Shown here in pieces: positions 1 to 11,657 of a stretch of DNA of 64,000 nucleotides. This stretch comes from Malus domestica (Eukaryota > Streptophyta > Magnoliopsida > Rosales > Rosaceae). Each line of letters begins with the position of its first letter. Within the stretch, counting starts at the first letter, position 1. The translations under genes and the position numbers were made by a program. The notes beneath the pieces are model-generated. The model searched no databases and had not been told where the DNA came from. It saw only the letters and a program-made list of their open reading frames with translations. Where the stretch lies: positions 4,642,001 through 4,706,000 of the forward strand of contig NC_091674.1 of NCBI RefSeq assembly GCF_042453785.1, read 5' to 3'.

Positions 1-48
1 GGAGGCGCATTCCTTCCAAGCTCTTCCAACCCAAATGGAGAACAACAC

Positions 49-1279
49 TTGTCACGACAGGTCATAGAGTTGACAAGCGTCCTTGCACAGCAGACAACCT
101 TGGTGAACCGGCTCTTGCAACGCACCGAGATGCAACGTGCCCCAGACGAGATTTTTCGAAGTAGGACAAGGGCAGACAAAGAACCTCTCCAGCAGCGTCC
201 CGGTAAGCAGCCACTCGACCAGCCACGAACAGAGCATTTAGGCAGTATACACTCCCGATTGGGCCCCCGAGATAGCATATACTCCCGTCTTAGAGCGTGG
301 CGGAGTGTGCACTCTCGACTAGGCCCACAAACGAGCATACATTCACGGTTAGGGTCACACTCCGATAGTCAACATGAGCAGCCTTTTAGGCGAAGTGTTC
401 ATTTATGGCTAAGCCCGCAAGGAGCATTATCCACCTCACATAGGAGTAGGCAGCACGACGGACGGAGAGAAGCAGTCACTCAATCCAGCTCAAGTTCAAC
501 CAGCAGCCTGCGAAGAACTCGTTCGCCTACTAGGAACGCACCATATGCACTGCATCCGCAGCATAGACGAGCCAAACACATGGAAGAGCAGCCTAGACCA
601 GCAAGTCATGGCTGGGGGTTGCCGAGAGCTCCGCTACCCCCAACAAAGGCAAATTCAGGAAGAAGTAGAGAGACTTTTGACCAAGCGATTGCATGATTTC
701 CAACACAACGAGGTCACCGACGAGGCACTACGACGGAACATGACCAACATAAGCAGGTCACCCTTCACGAACGAGATCGAGCAGGCAGAGCCTCCATGCG
801 ATTTCAGCATGCCATATTTCACATCTTTCAAAGGGGATGAAGACCCGGAGAGACACTTAAAGCGCTACCGAAGCGCAATGATCCTTTATCGAAACAACGA
901 TGATCTTATGTGCAAGATATTCGCCACCACTCTACAAGGCGAGGCGCAAGATTGGTTCTACACCCTGCCGCCACAATCCATCTGAAATTTCTACGAACTT
1001 TCTTTGGTTTTCACCAAAGAATATTCATCATATCGCTCGATCAAAAAGAAGTCTGACCATTTGTTCCACGTCAAGAAGAACCCAAAGGAGTCGCTTCGCG
1101 ACTATGTGAGGAGGTTCAAAGTAGAGAAGGCAAAAATAGTCGGATGCAACGGCTCGATAGCTAAAGCAGCCTTCCAAAAAGGACTTCCAGCAGACCACCC
1201 GTTATTCGGAAAATTGATTATGAAAGAAGATCTAACTCTGGCAGACTCTTTTGCTTTGGCAAAGAAGCATGCACTCTGA
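49..1279 (+). pseudogene. Gag polyprotein remnant of the gypsy element
   Basis: Would form the retrotransposon capsid. The N-terminal part is read in one frame to 696. It has a basic, Gln/Arg-rich region and a six-unit decapeptide repeat. A frameshift near 615 moves to a second frame read from about 545 to 1279. That part has the plant gypsy Gag core: a segment with PYFTSFKGDEDPERHLKRYR (about 808-870), then TLQGEAQDWFYTLPP (about 932-976). A TGA at 983-985 interrupts the core, and reading continues in the same frame through SLRDYVRRFKVEKAKIVG (about 1091-1144). Beyond 1280 stops accumulate. No zinc knuckle or protease was recognised. The family call rests on the Gag core motifs and is firm; activity is excluded by the breaks. 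Confidence 0.75.
241..420 (+). repeat. Six 30-bp units encoding a decapeptide repeat in Gag
   Basis: Units are exactly 30 bp at 241, 271, 301, 331, 361 and 391. Five translate to variants of x-S-I/V-H/Y-S-R-L-G-P-x; the fifth unit (361-390) has diverged beyond recognition of the motif. The period is a multiple of three and keeps the reading frame, so the array expanded while the protein was read. Confidence 0.8.
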
Positions 1280-1908
1280 GATGAGGCTCGCCAATGCACA
1301 TTCAAGGACTTGAAGAAGTACCCGACATCACCTCCATAGTAGCAACGGAGGACTTATTCGCATGTTGACGGTATCTAAAGTAGCAATAAGCTTTACCATC
1401 ATGCGAGAAAAGCTGGGGGCCCGACTACCTGTATTCTACAGTTACCTGTATTCTACAGTTCAAAAGCTCTTCTCGATGCTATTAAAAATTCAAAAGCTAA
1501 CTTTGGCGATAGTTGTTGTAACCCAAAAGCTTAAGTTTTACCTTCAAACGCATGCAGTCATCATCATGACGCATTATTCCGCCGAATCCAAACCTGCGAC
1601 GATAAAGGCATAGACCCTGGCAGATGCAAAGTTTTCTGACGACCATAACAACTCGGCCTAAAAGACACGCCAATGGCAGACGAACACTAGAAGGAACACT
1701 CAGAAGCAAGTTTTATCTTCGTCGCCCCAGAAGATTCAACTCTAGAGTGGCCTAATACTGGAAGTTGAGCATCTCCTGCTACATGTAACATGGCTCCAGC
1801 TCCACGGCTCCCTACCGCGCCTTCAAGCCTAGCCTTGACAACGCAACAGAACGGCCCAACGGCGCCCCGAAGGTAGCTGAGCACACTTTAGCCACACCTG
1901 CTCCCTCA

Positions 1909-2860
1909 ATGGAGATTTCTGACGTTTGCATGTCGATGGCGCATCCAACTACAAAAACTCGTGAGCAGCCGTGGTTCTTGCCACCCCAGACGTTTCAATG
2001 CTCGAGCAGGCGATCACTCTAAGCTTCAAAGCATCTAACAATGAAGCAGAGTACGAAGCCCTACTAGCAGGCCTTCGAATGACAAAAGACTTGGCGGTGA
2101 AAAGCTTTCAATTTATTCCGATTCCCAGCTAATCACCAGCCAGACTACTGGGGGCAAAGGCATGACGATCGTGGCAATCGACTACTTCACCAAATAGGTA
2201 GAAGCAAAGCCCATGATGACCACGATTCAGACGGACATAGAGCGTTTCATATGGAGGAACATCATTTGTCAATATGGAATCCTTTAATCCATCGTCACCG
2301 ACAACGGCCCGTAATTCATGGGCAAAGATTTGGCGAGGTTCTTCCAAAAATATGGCATCAAGCAGCACATGTCTACGCCAAGATATTCTCAAGGCAATAG
2401 GTGGGCCAAAGTATCCACCAAGATGATCCTCGACTGTCACAAGAAATCCCCCACCAGTAAGAAAAGAAAATGGCCAGATGAACTCTCTAGATGTCTATGG
2501 GCATATCGCACCACCAAAAGACGAACAACCGAAATGAGATGGCCACAAGCTTAAATCTGGCAGAGGAGAAGTGCGAGTAGACTTCACTCGCATCGCAGCT
2601 TACCAGCAGCAATTCAAGCCCAGAGATCTAGTCCTAAGAAAAGCCTTCATCATTGCCCATAGAGAAGGTCTGTACAAAATCAGCAGAGTAGGCGGCAAGA
2701 GTAATTACACATTCGCCACCATGAAACGATAAAATGATCGAAAAGTAGTGGAACGCCTACAATCTGAAGAAGTACCGTGTGTGACCTCCCACTACATCAA
2801 AGCCCGAAGACTCAAAAAGCTCGACGGGCACCACCTCATAAGCTGAGGACTATCCAGTTG
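1909..2860 (+). pseudogene. RNase H and integrase remnant of the gypsy element
   Basis: From about 1909 to 2145 a shifted frame reads an RNase H core with [20 protein letters not shown] and [11 protein letters not shown]. It runs directly into the integrase core from about 2160: VAIDYFTK, then IVTDNGP (about 2293-2312), then GKDLARFFQKYGIKQHMSTP and AYRTTKRR. The segment joining RNase H to integrase, including the integrase zinc-binding domain, is absent. In-frame stops interrupt the core, for example after DYFTK and after IVTDNGP. The C-terminal part decays to about 2850, where a YIKARRLKKLDGHH-like tail ends it. These motifs are typical of plant Ty3/gypsy pol. Confidence 0.75.
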
Positions 2861-3970
2861 TTATGCAATTCCTACCTTACAGCTAAGATCTCGTTCGTTT
2901 CACTCGTTTTTCAATGAGGAATTTAGAAGTAATCACAACTTGGCTCGACTGCATGCTTACAACAACTAATCACTCATGCACTTCAAAAGAAGACTGCGCC
3001 CTTCGTAGGGACTCATCGCAGGAATTGCGCCCCTCGAGGGACCAACCATGCTCTCCAGTGCGAGAGGGTAAACCAATTCCCCGACACCCATATGGGTTAG
3101 CTCTCCAAGACGGGAGGATAAACTTTACACTCTGAATATCCAGATGTGGATGAGCCTGGCTGCCCTAGTGTAACTAGATGCATGATGGCTTGCGCCGGGA
3201 TTCCTAGAAGTAGCCACAATGGTCTTTTTCAAGGCTTAGCTAACTGAAGGATTTTGGGTCTCTTGGCCTAATTCGCGGGGAACCGGGCCCTAGAGACGGA
3301 GAGGGCACATTACGCAGTACGCCCTATAGACGGTTTCCCTGGAACCCTAAAGCTGCTACCGAGTGCACTAAGGTAGCCTACGGATTCTGGAAGACTGCCT
3401 ACGGCTTGCGCTTCGAGCAGTAAAGCAGCGCTAGACTTATACAACCGCACATTCTTGTGAAAGGTTAAACAAGCTAGCGCGCATATACGAAGTTTTATCC
3501 ACTGCTGACATGCTACATAGTCGATAAGCTTCACCTCTACCAAGCGCGGAACAACCTACACCAAGTCCTAAAGTGTTGTGATACTTGCTACGCAACCTAC
3601 GGAATTAAAGAAGGTAAAGGTTAATAGCCTAGTGGTTACGCGGACTTGTCTGCTTCTGTAAGTAAGGCATCCGGCTGCCAACCCTATGGCTAACAACTTT
3701 GCAAAGTTCTACACCAACACCTACGGCTGCATAGGCTACGCGAGCTTGTCTGCTTATAAAAAAGTAGCATGCCTGCCACTGGTCTATCAAGTCTAAAGGT
3801 TAGGGCATGAACAAAAGAAGCGAAGATGAAGAAAAACGAAGGAAAACATGTTTATAAATAACTAGCAAATGCCGAAGGAGTTCAAGCAAAACAAGAGCTA
3901 CAAGGAAAAACAAAGAAAATCCTAAAGGCTACTTAGAATACTACACTACAGTAGCTTGGACATCCCACGA
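2861..3970. other. Non-coding 3' spacer of the gypsy element
   Basis: This stretch follows the integrase tail and precedes the stop of the antisense ORF. It holds short GC-rich repeated phrases such as GCGCCC-TCG-AGGGAC (about 2995-3050), but no coding region I can support. It belongs to the retroelement rather than to host DNA. Confidence 0.5.
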
Positions 3971-4924
3971 CTACTCGGTCGCCACACCTTCAGCAACCGT
4001 AACGCTCTTAGCAGCGGCATCATCCGGCGCTTCACCCCCGGTTGCCCCAGCCTGAGCACTAACTTCTCCAACTACTTCACCAATGGAAGTCTTCCAGAGA
4101 AATAGAGAAGGTCTTAAAACCTCAAGCCCATCATTCTCACCCTTCAGCTGCTTATTCTTCTTAAGCAGACTAGCACGGACGCGCTGCAGCTCATCCGCTC
4201 CCTTCTTAGCATAAGCAACGAAACGAAGCTCAGAAACTGCAAACTTAAGATCTTGAATCTGAGAGAAGTGGGGGCAGAAATATTAAACCCTTCAAAGCAA
4301 CGAGCTCAGAATCTGCCATAGTATTTTCCATCTCCTTAGCAGCCTTGCTATATTTGCATCATAGCAAGCAGAGCGGTCCTTCTATATTGGATCGTATGCT
4401 TCGCAAACGAGCTTGGGCAAACAACCTTTCTGACGCCATCAACAAACTTGGCACAAGCATCCATGTTTTCAAGAGATCTAGTTTCAAAAGCACATAGATC
4501 TCAGCAACCTCCCCAGAAGCAGGTTTATTGGATTTCTCATAGCTACCTACACAAGCAGTCTCCTCATTCCCAACAGGCAAATCAATCTCAGCAGCTAAGG
4601 AATGGGCCTTGGCGCCACTTTAGCAGTAGAGTCCACCTTGTCGCTTTTCATAATAGCAAGCCTCTCCAAAGGTGAACTGGACTTAGCTCCCAACAGACGT
4701 CTTGGTACAAAATTCGGCACTAAGGGCATGACAAAACCTTTATGTCAAACAATCCTATCAGCAATCGTACTAGCCATTCTTGACATGGCAGGCGCCACAT
4801 GCTCAGATCTAGCAGCCTCATTTTTCGTCCCCTTGGAAAAAGTCAAGTCAATCACAAGCCTGGAGGTAGTCGGCGAACCAGCTCGAGCAGCGAAAGAAGT
4901 CTTTGGTTTTTTCTCAGCCGGCAT
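3971..4924 (-). pseudogene. Antisense ORF (aORF) between pol and the 3' LTR
   Basis: On the minus strand an ATG at 4922-4924 opens a reading frame beginning MPAEKKPKTSFAARAGSP, followed by LVIDLTFSKGTKNEAARSEH and, further on, SSPLERLAIMKSDKVDSTAK. After frameshifts and stops near 4580 and 4270 it continues as a helical, Lys/Glu-rich stretch containing KKGADELQRVRASLLKKNKQ. It ends as AAAKSVTVAEGVATE with TAG at 3971-3973. Antisense ORFs in this position are described for Tat-lineage elements of other plants. The function is unknown; the helical region suggests a coiled coil. Plus-strand ORFs drawn here are shadows. Confidence 0.6.
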
Positions 4925-5743
4925 CTCTTGAGCAAGCAGAGAAGATCCATTTTCCCACCTTCAGTTGCAGTGGGATCCACAACGGTGATTGGACGAGCCA
5001 GTGCATCCACTTTGATCCTATTCACCTCCTATTTTGGGAGCAGCCCACGTTTCTCCTGACGAAAAGAGTTAAAGTAGCCAATGTCATTCGTGGTACCTAG
5101 CAGGGAAGTTCAACCCAACATTCTAGCAGCTCATGAGGACCGCAACCTCTTCATTTCTCTCAATCACCGACCTAGCTCGCGTCATGTCCAAAAGCCTAAA
5201 AGGACATAAGCCATGTGACTTGCCTAGCACTGCGCCCCAGTGCCACAATCCGAGGCCCCAGCCACACAAGCTGCCCTTGGTTCTAGCCAAGTCGAGCAGC
5301 TTAAAGCAGTGGTCCCTGCCACAATACCTCCTCGGCCCATGCCGAGTCGACTTCTGGCCCATGCCAGCCGACGTGCCGCACCATCTCGACGGCTGCCCCG
5401 CAGTAGCACCATTCACGAAGAAGACGAAGAAATCAACGAAAGACGGTCCTTTGCACAGGCAAGATGTAGAAGATTGCTAGAGGAGGGGGAACAAATATCC
5501 TCTAAGCCATCTCTCTCTTGTAGGGTAGAATAAATCGCTCTCCAAAGTTGATTTAATAACCCACTTAAGGTGGATTTAAATAGGCTTTGAGAGAAATTTA
5601 TTTCCCTTTCCTAGAAGGATCTAATTTCCTATTAAAGAGAGAATATACATCAAAATAGGAAGCAGTCTTAAGTTTCCTAAAGCAAGAAGATCTCTACACC
5701 TGCTGCCCATTTCTGCGAGCAGCCCAACAGGTGTGGGGGCATT
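4925..5743. other. Spacer between the antisense ORF and the 3' LTR, with polypurine tract
   Basis: GC-rich sequence up to about 5530 can be read as short Pro/Arg/Ser-rich peptides in several frames, with no recognised domain. From 5530 it becomes AT-rich. The purine-rich GTGTGGGGGCAT at 5731-5742 sits directly before the LTR and fits a polypurine tract, which fixes the element as plus-oriented. Confidence 0.5.
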
Positions 5744-6531
5744 TGTGGAGCCAAAAATATTCACTAGGCGACACGTGGACTTTTGGACAAAAGAGGACAA
5801 AAATACCCTTGAGGCATACCGAGTTTCCTACGCGCAAGTAGTGGGTAATCATCCTCAATCAATTAAAAAATGCTCCAAAAGAGGTAACCAATTCCAAACT
5901 ATCTCATTTTAGGTAATTATTTCCAAAACTTAATTTCTCTAATATATTATTTAGTTAATTAATTATCTAAATAATATATTCTTCCCATATCTCCTAAAAT
6001 CATCCCTTAAAATCATAAATAATTGATTAATTAGGGGATCAACTCAATTAATCCCCTAATTGTCAATAAAGTGACCCAAATTAGTAGACAAAACCGGCCA
6101 CCTCCCTTTGCTCCATACCTTTTCTGATTTTCTCCACCTTATTACCCAAATAAAGCTAGTCATTCAATTTGGTAACTTCCCATTTATTTTTCTCATATTT
6201 AAGTAAGCCAATAAATTGGCTAATTACATCACGAACTCACCAAAAAACATACAAAGTGGCCGGCCACTTTCTTGGAAAAGTGGACCAACTTAGTCCTATA
6301 AATAGTCACCCATTTTTACCAAACACTCATTCCAAACCTCTTGCAAAAAATCCCAAATGCTCTAAACAATATTTCTCTCTAAAATTCTAACTTTGGCATC
6401 GGAGGTTCTTCGGCCAAAGCCCCCCCCCATTCACCATGGGCGCGTGAGGCTTTTGGCCTTAACCTAAGATGCTAGTTGTTTTGTAGGTGCAAAATCGTCC
6501 AAGATTGAGGAGGAGAAAATTTGCATCCACA
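5744..6531 (+). repeat. 3' LTR of the gypsy element
   Basis: The LTR starts TGTGGAGCC just after the polypurine tract and ends TTGCATCCACA at 6531, giving TG...CA ends and about 788 bp. A TATAAATA box lies at 6297-6304, which would serve as promoter in the LTR. The following bases ACCCT would be the target duplication, but the partner copy lies outside the window. Confidence 0.65.
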
Positions 6532-6849
6532 ACCCTATCATCAAGATTTTAAATTAATCCATGGAAGTCCATACGGCTATTCAATCAAGATTCTAAAGGA
6601 GTTTATAAATTCCAGAGAAATATGAGGGTATTCAATCAATTAAATTTTAAAGTAGTCTATAAAACTTTATGTGTATTCAATTATGATTTGAATTTAAAAG
6701 TTAAGGAGTTTGATAAATTTGCAGGGATTATAATATGTTTTAGGCTTAGGAAATAAAGCCAAACCCCATCAAACTTCATGTATTTGCACAATGATATATT
6801 ACATTGCATGGATTTATAACTATATTAAAAGAGTAATGCTAGTCTTACC

Positions 6850-7000
6850 AGGAAAACTAATGAAAAGGGCTTGAAAATTTTGAGTTTTAATGATTATGAC
6901 AAAATAAAGGTAAAGTGAATAGTACCATGTTTGACTTTTTAGTGTTAAAATGTGGTTTTTCGTTAAAGTGAACAGTACCGCAGGCTTTTCGTTAAAACTC
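6850..7000. mobile_element. MITE, family A, copy 1
   Basis: About 150 bp with imperfect inverted ends: AGGAAAACTAATGAAAAG at the left and CTTTTCGTTAAAACTC at the right. The core holds AGTGAATAGTACC and GTGAACAGTACC. The same layout recurs at 14796-14940 and 16943-17097. No coding capacity. Confidence 0.65.
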
Positions 7001-7419
7001 TCATATTTATACCATATTTCTATTACCACCTTATATGGTGGCTGAGTTGGACATCCACGTCAATTCTAATTTATTTAGTTAAAACACTGAAAAAAAGAAA
7101 ACAACTTATCAAACCCCAACCCAAATCTGCATCGGGGCCATTAATTGGTACCTGATTTGAAACCCATATGTGGAAACCAACAAAACAACCGAGTTGGATT
7201 CGAGTGTCAAAGAATCGTAACTGGGGTAAGATTTTTGTGTGTTGGAGAGGACGGCGACCACAGTGGAGAAAGCGACGCAGGTAGTAAAGAGGATAGAGAT
7301 GAAGATGACAGTGGTGCTGGGTGTGTGAGAAGGGGAGGAAGATGGGATTGGAGAGGCGGAGTAGTCGGGTGTGAAAGAAAGCAGCGCCGCCGCTAGGTTC
7401 AATGAGTCTTTGCCGTGGG

Positions 7420-7616
7420 GAAAAGGATCCTCTCTAGATCCCTCCATCATAATCCACCAAATCAGGAAATCTGTGCTATTGAAATTTAATTCAATGACTA
7501 CAAACAGGGGCTCACTTTAAAAGTTATAATAACTTTAGCAGTTGGATCAATTTTCAATGGCACAAATTCCCTGATTTGGTGGATTAGGATGAAGAGATCC
7601 AGAGATTATCCTTTTT
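7420..7616. mobile_element. Foldback MITE with long terminal inverted repeats
   Basis: The left arm contains AAAAGGATCCTCTCTAGATC (from 7421) and AATCCACCAAATCAGG. The right arm is its reverse complement with few mismatches (CCTGATTTGGTGGATTA, then ATCCTTTTT at 7608-7616). Nearly the whole 197 bp can fold into a hairpin. Confidence 0.7.
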
Positions 7617-7886
7617 CTTATTGTGGACGTACACCTAGCTAGTAGCTATTGCGTTAAAGGGTAAGTTAGGGAGACTAAATTTCTAAAATAAAATTTGAAA
7701 ATTAAATGACATGAAAGTTGATGATTGGTTAATTACTTTAGCGTTAATTAACGTGCTCAATCCTATTGGTGGCACATCATTTAGTTTGCAAATTTAGTAT
7801 CCTAGCATTACCCTACATAAAATGGCAGTTAAAATGTGAAACAAATAAGTGGTAAGAGTATATATATATATTTTTTAACAGTGTAA

Positions 7887-8893
7887 GGCCTCGTTTGGTG
7901 GGTCGTATAAGGGACCAGATATGACTAATAATACAGACCAGGTTGTTTGGTGTCCTTTTGTATTAAATAGTCGTCAGATTAATTTAGTCAGTCTGCTTAT
8001 TTTGTAGGGTAAACACCTGCATAATAAACCTTTCCAAAATGAGTGGATTATTAGTCCGGTTCCATTCCCTCTCTCTCGCACTTCATTCTCGCCCTCATCG
8101 TTCTCGTCGTCATCGTTCTCGCCAACGTCATTCTCCCCGTCGTCATTCTTGCCGGCACCGTCAACGCCTACGGCCGCCACATCTTCCTCTGCTACAAAAG
8201 CCCTAAGGCATGATCGTCGCGTGTCGAAGGCTCTGAGTCCGATCCGCTCCCTAAGTTCTTTGCCTACACTCTCAAAGCTCACAAGAACGACATCACCGTT
8301 AAGATCTGTCTTGTAGCTCAATCCCCTTCGGTTGTGTCGAAAACTTTTGCAGCTCAATTCCCCTTACCCCCTTTTTTGTTTTCTAATAGTAATCAAGTTT
8401 CCTTATTTCTGGGTAATTTGGGATTCGTTTCAAATATATAGAGGTGGAAGATTTGCTTGAACTGGTAAGGAGAAGGGAGTGAGGGTGTATGGGGGCGCGG
8501 TGGAGAAGATCTGGGGAAGAAAGGATTTTTTTTATTTGTTTTTTTTATATATATATATAATTTGGTTTAAATAAAGGACAAATAGAAAATGCAATATCAA
8601 AGTTCAAATGACAAACAAGATTATTTTTATTTTATTTTTTAATTTGATGCATTTGGTTGTTGTGAATTTTTGTCAAAAAAAAAATCCCTTTTTTTCATTA
8701 GTCATCAAATTTTTTTTGTAAAAATAATAAGATCCCATCTCTTATTTGGAATGGTACCAAACACATTATAAATAATACGGTCATTAGTACGATAATGCAC
8801 AAAACGTCAGACTAATTTAGTCAGTACAGTCCGATGGCAGATTATTCTATCTGACTAAAATAATCAGTACAGTCCGAACTGCCAAACTAGGCC
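7887..8893. mobile_element. Non-autonomous PIF/Harbinger-like element, 1.0 kb
   Basis: The ends are inverted: GGCCTCGTTTGGTGGGTCG at the left and, read backwards, GGCCTAGTTTGGCAGTTCGG at the right. Both sides carry TAA, the three-base duplication expected for PIF/Harbinger. A subterminal motif, AGACTAATTTAGTCAGT or close variants, occurs near both ends. No transposase is seen. The interior holds a possible host gene fragment. Confidence 0.7.
8068..8345 (+). pseudogene. Possible captured fragment of an ATL-type RING gene
   Basis: Inside the PIF/Harbinger-like element one frame reads a strongly hydrophobic stretch rich in Val, Leu and Ile (about 8080-8170), then NAYGRHIFLCYKSPKA and a stop. 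A shifted frame continues with SDPLPKFFAYTLKAHKNDIT-VKICLVA. A membrane segment followed by a short linker and a PL-P-FxY..C.VC-like piece is the layout of ATL RING-H2 ubiquitin ligases before their RING. The RING itself is absent. GC content is much higher than around it, which supports capture of exon sequence. The family call is weak inference. Confidence 0.3.
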
Positions 8894-9420
8894 TAAGAGT
8901 ATATTTAGTCGTATTAAAAATCCCAATTAATTGAATTCTCATTTGCAAAAGATAAATGAACACTTCCAACTAAATACAATATGAACCAAATAATGGAATG
9001 CTCATTCCTTTCCATCGTTGATTAAAATTAGTGAAGGCAGTAATATTCAAACCCAAAACTTCAAACGCAAAATGTGAATACTCTTAAACAATTCTTTTAC
9101 TCCTCAAAATAGTATAAATTAACCCAAACAAGATAACATTTTCAAATTCAGACCACTCCTAATCAAAATATGATCCTAACTCGCACTAACAGTTATTATC
9201 TATTACTCCAGTTAGTGTAAGAGTGGGTGAGATTTCACCCTATCAGAAAGAAAACAGGTAGTCTTCTGTCTTGAACCATATATATGGACAACCTACTAAG
9301 TTGATAGCAATAGTTTATACAGAATCCAAATTAACCAAAAAAATAGGGGACCTGAACTTTGAGTAAATTTAAGCCACATTTAAAATTGCAAATCATTGTA
9401 TTTTCCCTACCACCCACCTA
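8894..9420. other. AT-rich intergenic DNA, nothing recognised
   Basis: No coding region, RNA gene or clear repeat boundary was seen in this stretch. Confidence 0.5.
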
Positions 9421-10100
9421 GGGCGGAGTTAGGATTTTTTTCTTGGGTGGGTTAGCTGAAATCAGTACCACAAAATTATATGTTCATTCTTTTTGCCTAT
9501 ATAAAATTTTATAATAATCAACATGAAACAACAACAATGAAATATAAACTTTTCTCAAAATCGTAATCTAATCAACAAATTCAAGGACCATATAATAATT
9601 AGCCTACTAATTAGATCAAGAATAGTAAATAAAGAGATTAAGAACAAACCATATGTGACATTCATTGGAAAATCTCAACGGAAAGTAAAGAAATTGCGGA
9701 GCTAGGGGTTGAATGGTTGATTAAAAAAAAAATCTTTTTTTTGAGTAAGAAGCACAATGGCTAGATTGCATAGGGTAAAAAGTCTTTTTTTTTTGTTTGT
9801 CAAACAATAGATTTGTTAGATTAGGGAGCCAACGGGGTTCAAACTCACGATGTGGTGCAAGGGCAACACTCTTCTCCACCACTGTAAAAGGATGGGGAAT
9901 AGAGAGAGAGATCATTTTATTTTAGTATAAAAAGTATTATTTATTACCTATCATGTACTAAGTATACATTAAATATTAACTTGAATTAAAATTGAGTTAG
10001 CTATATAAACTACATGCATTAACATAGCCAATTAAAGCATGAATTTACAAAAAACCTTCCTAAGCTACAGCCCACCTAAACCTTGGGTGATTCCGCCACT
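9421..10100. mobile_element. Probable MITE/hAT-like relic with inverted ends
   Basis: The left end contains GGGCGGAGTTAGGAT and TTGGGTGGGTTAGCT. The right end, read backwards, is AGTGGCGGAATCACCC and AGGTGGGCTGTAGCT. GGCGGAG-type ends of this kind are common in plant non-autonomous DNA elements. A SINE-like insert lies inside. Exact boundaries and target duplication were not resolved. Confidence 0.45.
9721..9893 (-). mobile_element. SINE-like insertion, minus orientation
   Basis: Read on the minus strand it contains GAGTTTGAACCCC (9834-9846), close to the pol III B box, then a body and a T-interrupted A-rich tail at the plus-strand left end (poly-T runs at 9728-9740 and 9784-9796). It lies inside the 9421-10100 element. 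A box and duplication were not defined, so the family is unknown. Confidence 0.4.
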
Positions 10101-11657
10101 GCCGCCCACGTGTAACAATGTTTAACATGGCATGATTAAATTAGGGTTTTGGTCTTCCCTCAACAAGTAGAAAAAAAATTACGCATCACTTTGACCGCAA
10201 CCATGCGATGCAAGTTGCTGATCAATTGGGGTTAAAACTTAAATCTTTCTTCTTTGACATGGACTGTTGTGATTGCAAAAGTAACAGATAATTAAGAAAA
10301 TGGAAAAATGGGGAATTAATGCATGCATGATGCTGATGGTGGCGGCTGTGATATATAGTTGGTGTATATTCATCATGCATGATCGGTATATATGATGGTG
10401 ATGGTGGTAGCCACGGATTAGTGGGAATCAGGATAAAAGTGGTAGCCACGGACGTATGTGATACATCTTCATCATGCATTCACACTTGACTCAAATATAG
10501 AGTGTTGTTCTTCTTACCTTAGTGTATTATCTTCTCATGCATTTTTTAATAAAAATTTTAATTACAAGTTTTCTCCTTTGTTAAATGATTGATAAGGACC
10601 TTAAAAGATACATAATAGTAATAGATTGGGCACGAAAAGGTAGCATAAGCCCTAGACTTCTATTGGGTTGTGAAAGGAATGGGCAATATGTAAGTCGAAT
10701 TCACACAAAAAAACATAAATGGCTAGGATAAAAAGAATTCTAGAATGAAAGAGTGCATATGAGCTAGCAACTGATGATTTAAATTAATATTGATAGTAGT
10801 TATTAGAGTGCATAATCTCACAGCAGCAACAAAGTATTTGAAGCATCATTCATTTGCTAATAGATTATCGTCAGAGGATGGGGAAGTAGCATTTCAATTT
10901 TCTAAGAATAATAGTGATGTGGAAATAGCATATTAGAGGTTATGAGGAATAATAGCGGGTGAAAAAAAAATAATATTTCAATTTTTTAACTTTTTATGGT
11001 AGGTGAAATTATAATGTGGGTTTGAAAAAATGACATTGGGGCAGGTCTAGCAGCTCTCAAAATAAATACCACCCTCACTATCGAGTTCATAAATTTCTTC
11101 TTATTATATTGTATTGTGTGTTTATGTGTGAAGATTGAGCGTTGTTTCACATCGAAAAAAATATAGGATCTTACATGTGCTTATAACAAATTATATTATT
11201 ATAACCAATTAGTTTTATAATACAATTTCAACTTCCTTCATGATGATCAAAATTACTTCAATTCCAACTTCTAAGCAATTTTCTTTATGGCATAAAAACA
11301 CTTTTATATAATAAAAAAATGTATTTGACAATGCTTGACCAAAAAAGTTAAACCCAACACTACTCCTTAATTATAAAAACATTGTTTTAGAGCTTTTGAG
11401 AAAACCACCTATCATGTGGCGGAACCAAGATGACGAATTAAGTTGCTTGAAAACTTGGGCTGATCGGGCTAGAGCTTATCCAGCCCTTCATGTTATTCCG
11501 CCTCTACATCTAAGTGCTTTTCTAAGATTCAAAAGTGATTTTCGAACATTGTTTTTGTCTTTGTGAGCTCTTCTTTGTTTATGTACCTCGATTTTCTTTT
11601 AAATTTATTCAACTCAAAGGTCGAAAAAAAAAACAGAAAGGAGTCTATGTAAAGAAA
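10101..11657. other. AT-rich intergenic DNA
   Basis: No gene is supported. The only structure seen is a short direct duplication of GTGGTAGCCACGGA near 10403 and 10439 beside CAT/ATG-rich simple sequence. Confidence 0.5.

Larger units (their letters stand above)
1..6531 (+). mobile_element. Decayed Ty3/gypsy (Tat-lineage-like) LTR retrotransposon, 5' end outside window
   Basis: Gag, RNase H and integrase remnants lie on the plus strand in the gypsy order, then a long 3' spacer with an antisense ORF, a purine-rich tract and one LTR. The 5' LTR is not in the window. Protease and reverse transcriptase are missing between gag (ends about 1280) and RNase H (starts about 1909), so the element carries a large internal deletion. 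The long pol-to-LTR spacer and the minus-strand ORF are known features of the Tat lineage (Grande-type elements). The lineage is inferred from this layout, not from a tree. Many stops and shifts show it is inactive. Confidence 0.8.

Noticed and set aside
4448..5059. Several plus-strand ORFs around 4448-5059
   Set aside because: They mirror the antisense ORF, whose minus-strand reading has the better start, composition and position.
7109..7450. 113-residue minus ORF with a hydrophobic stretch
   Set aside because: No family resemblance, it overlaps a MITE arm at its start, and there is no promoter or splice context.
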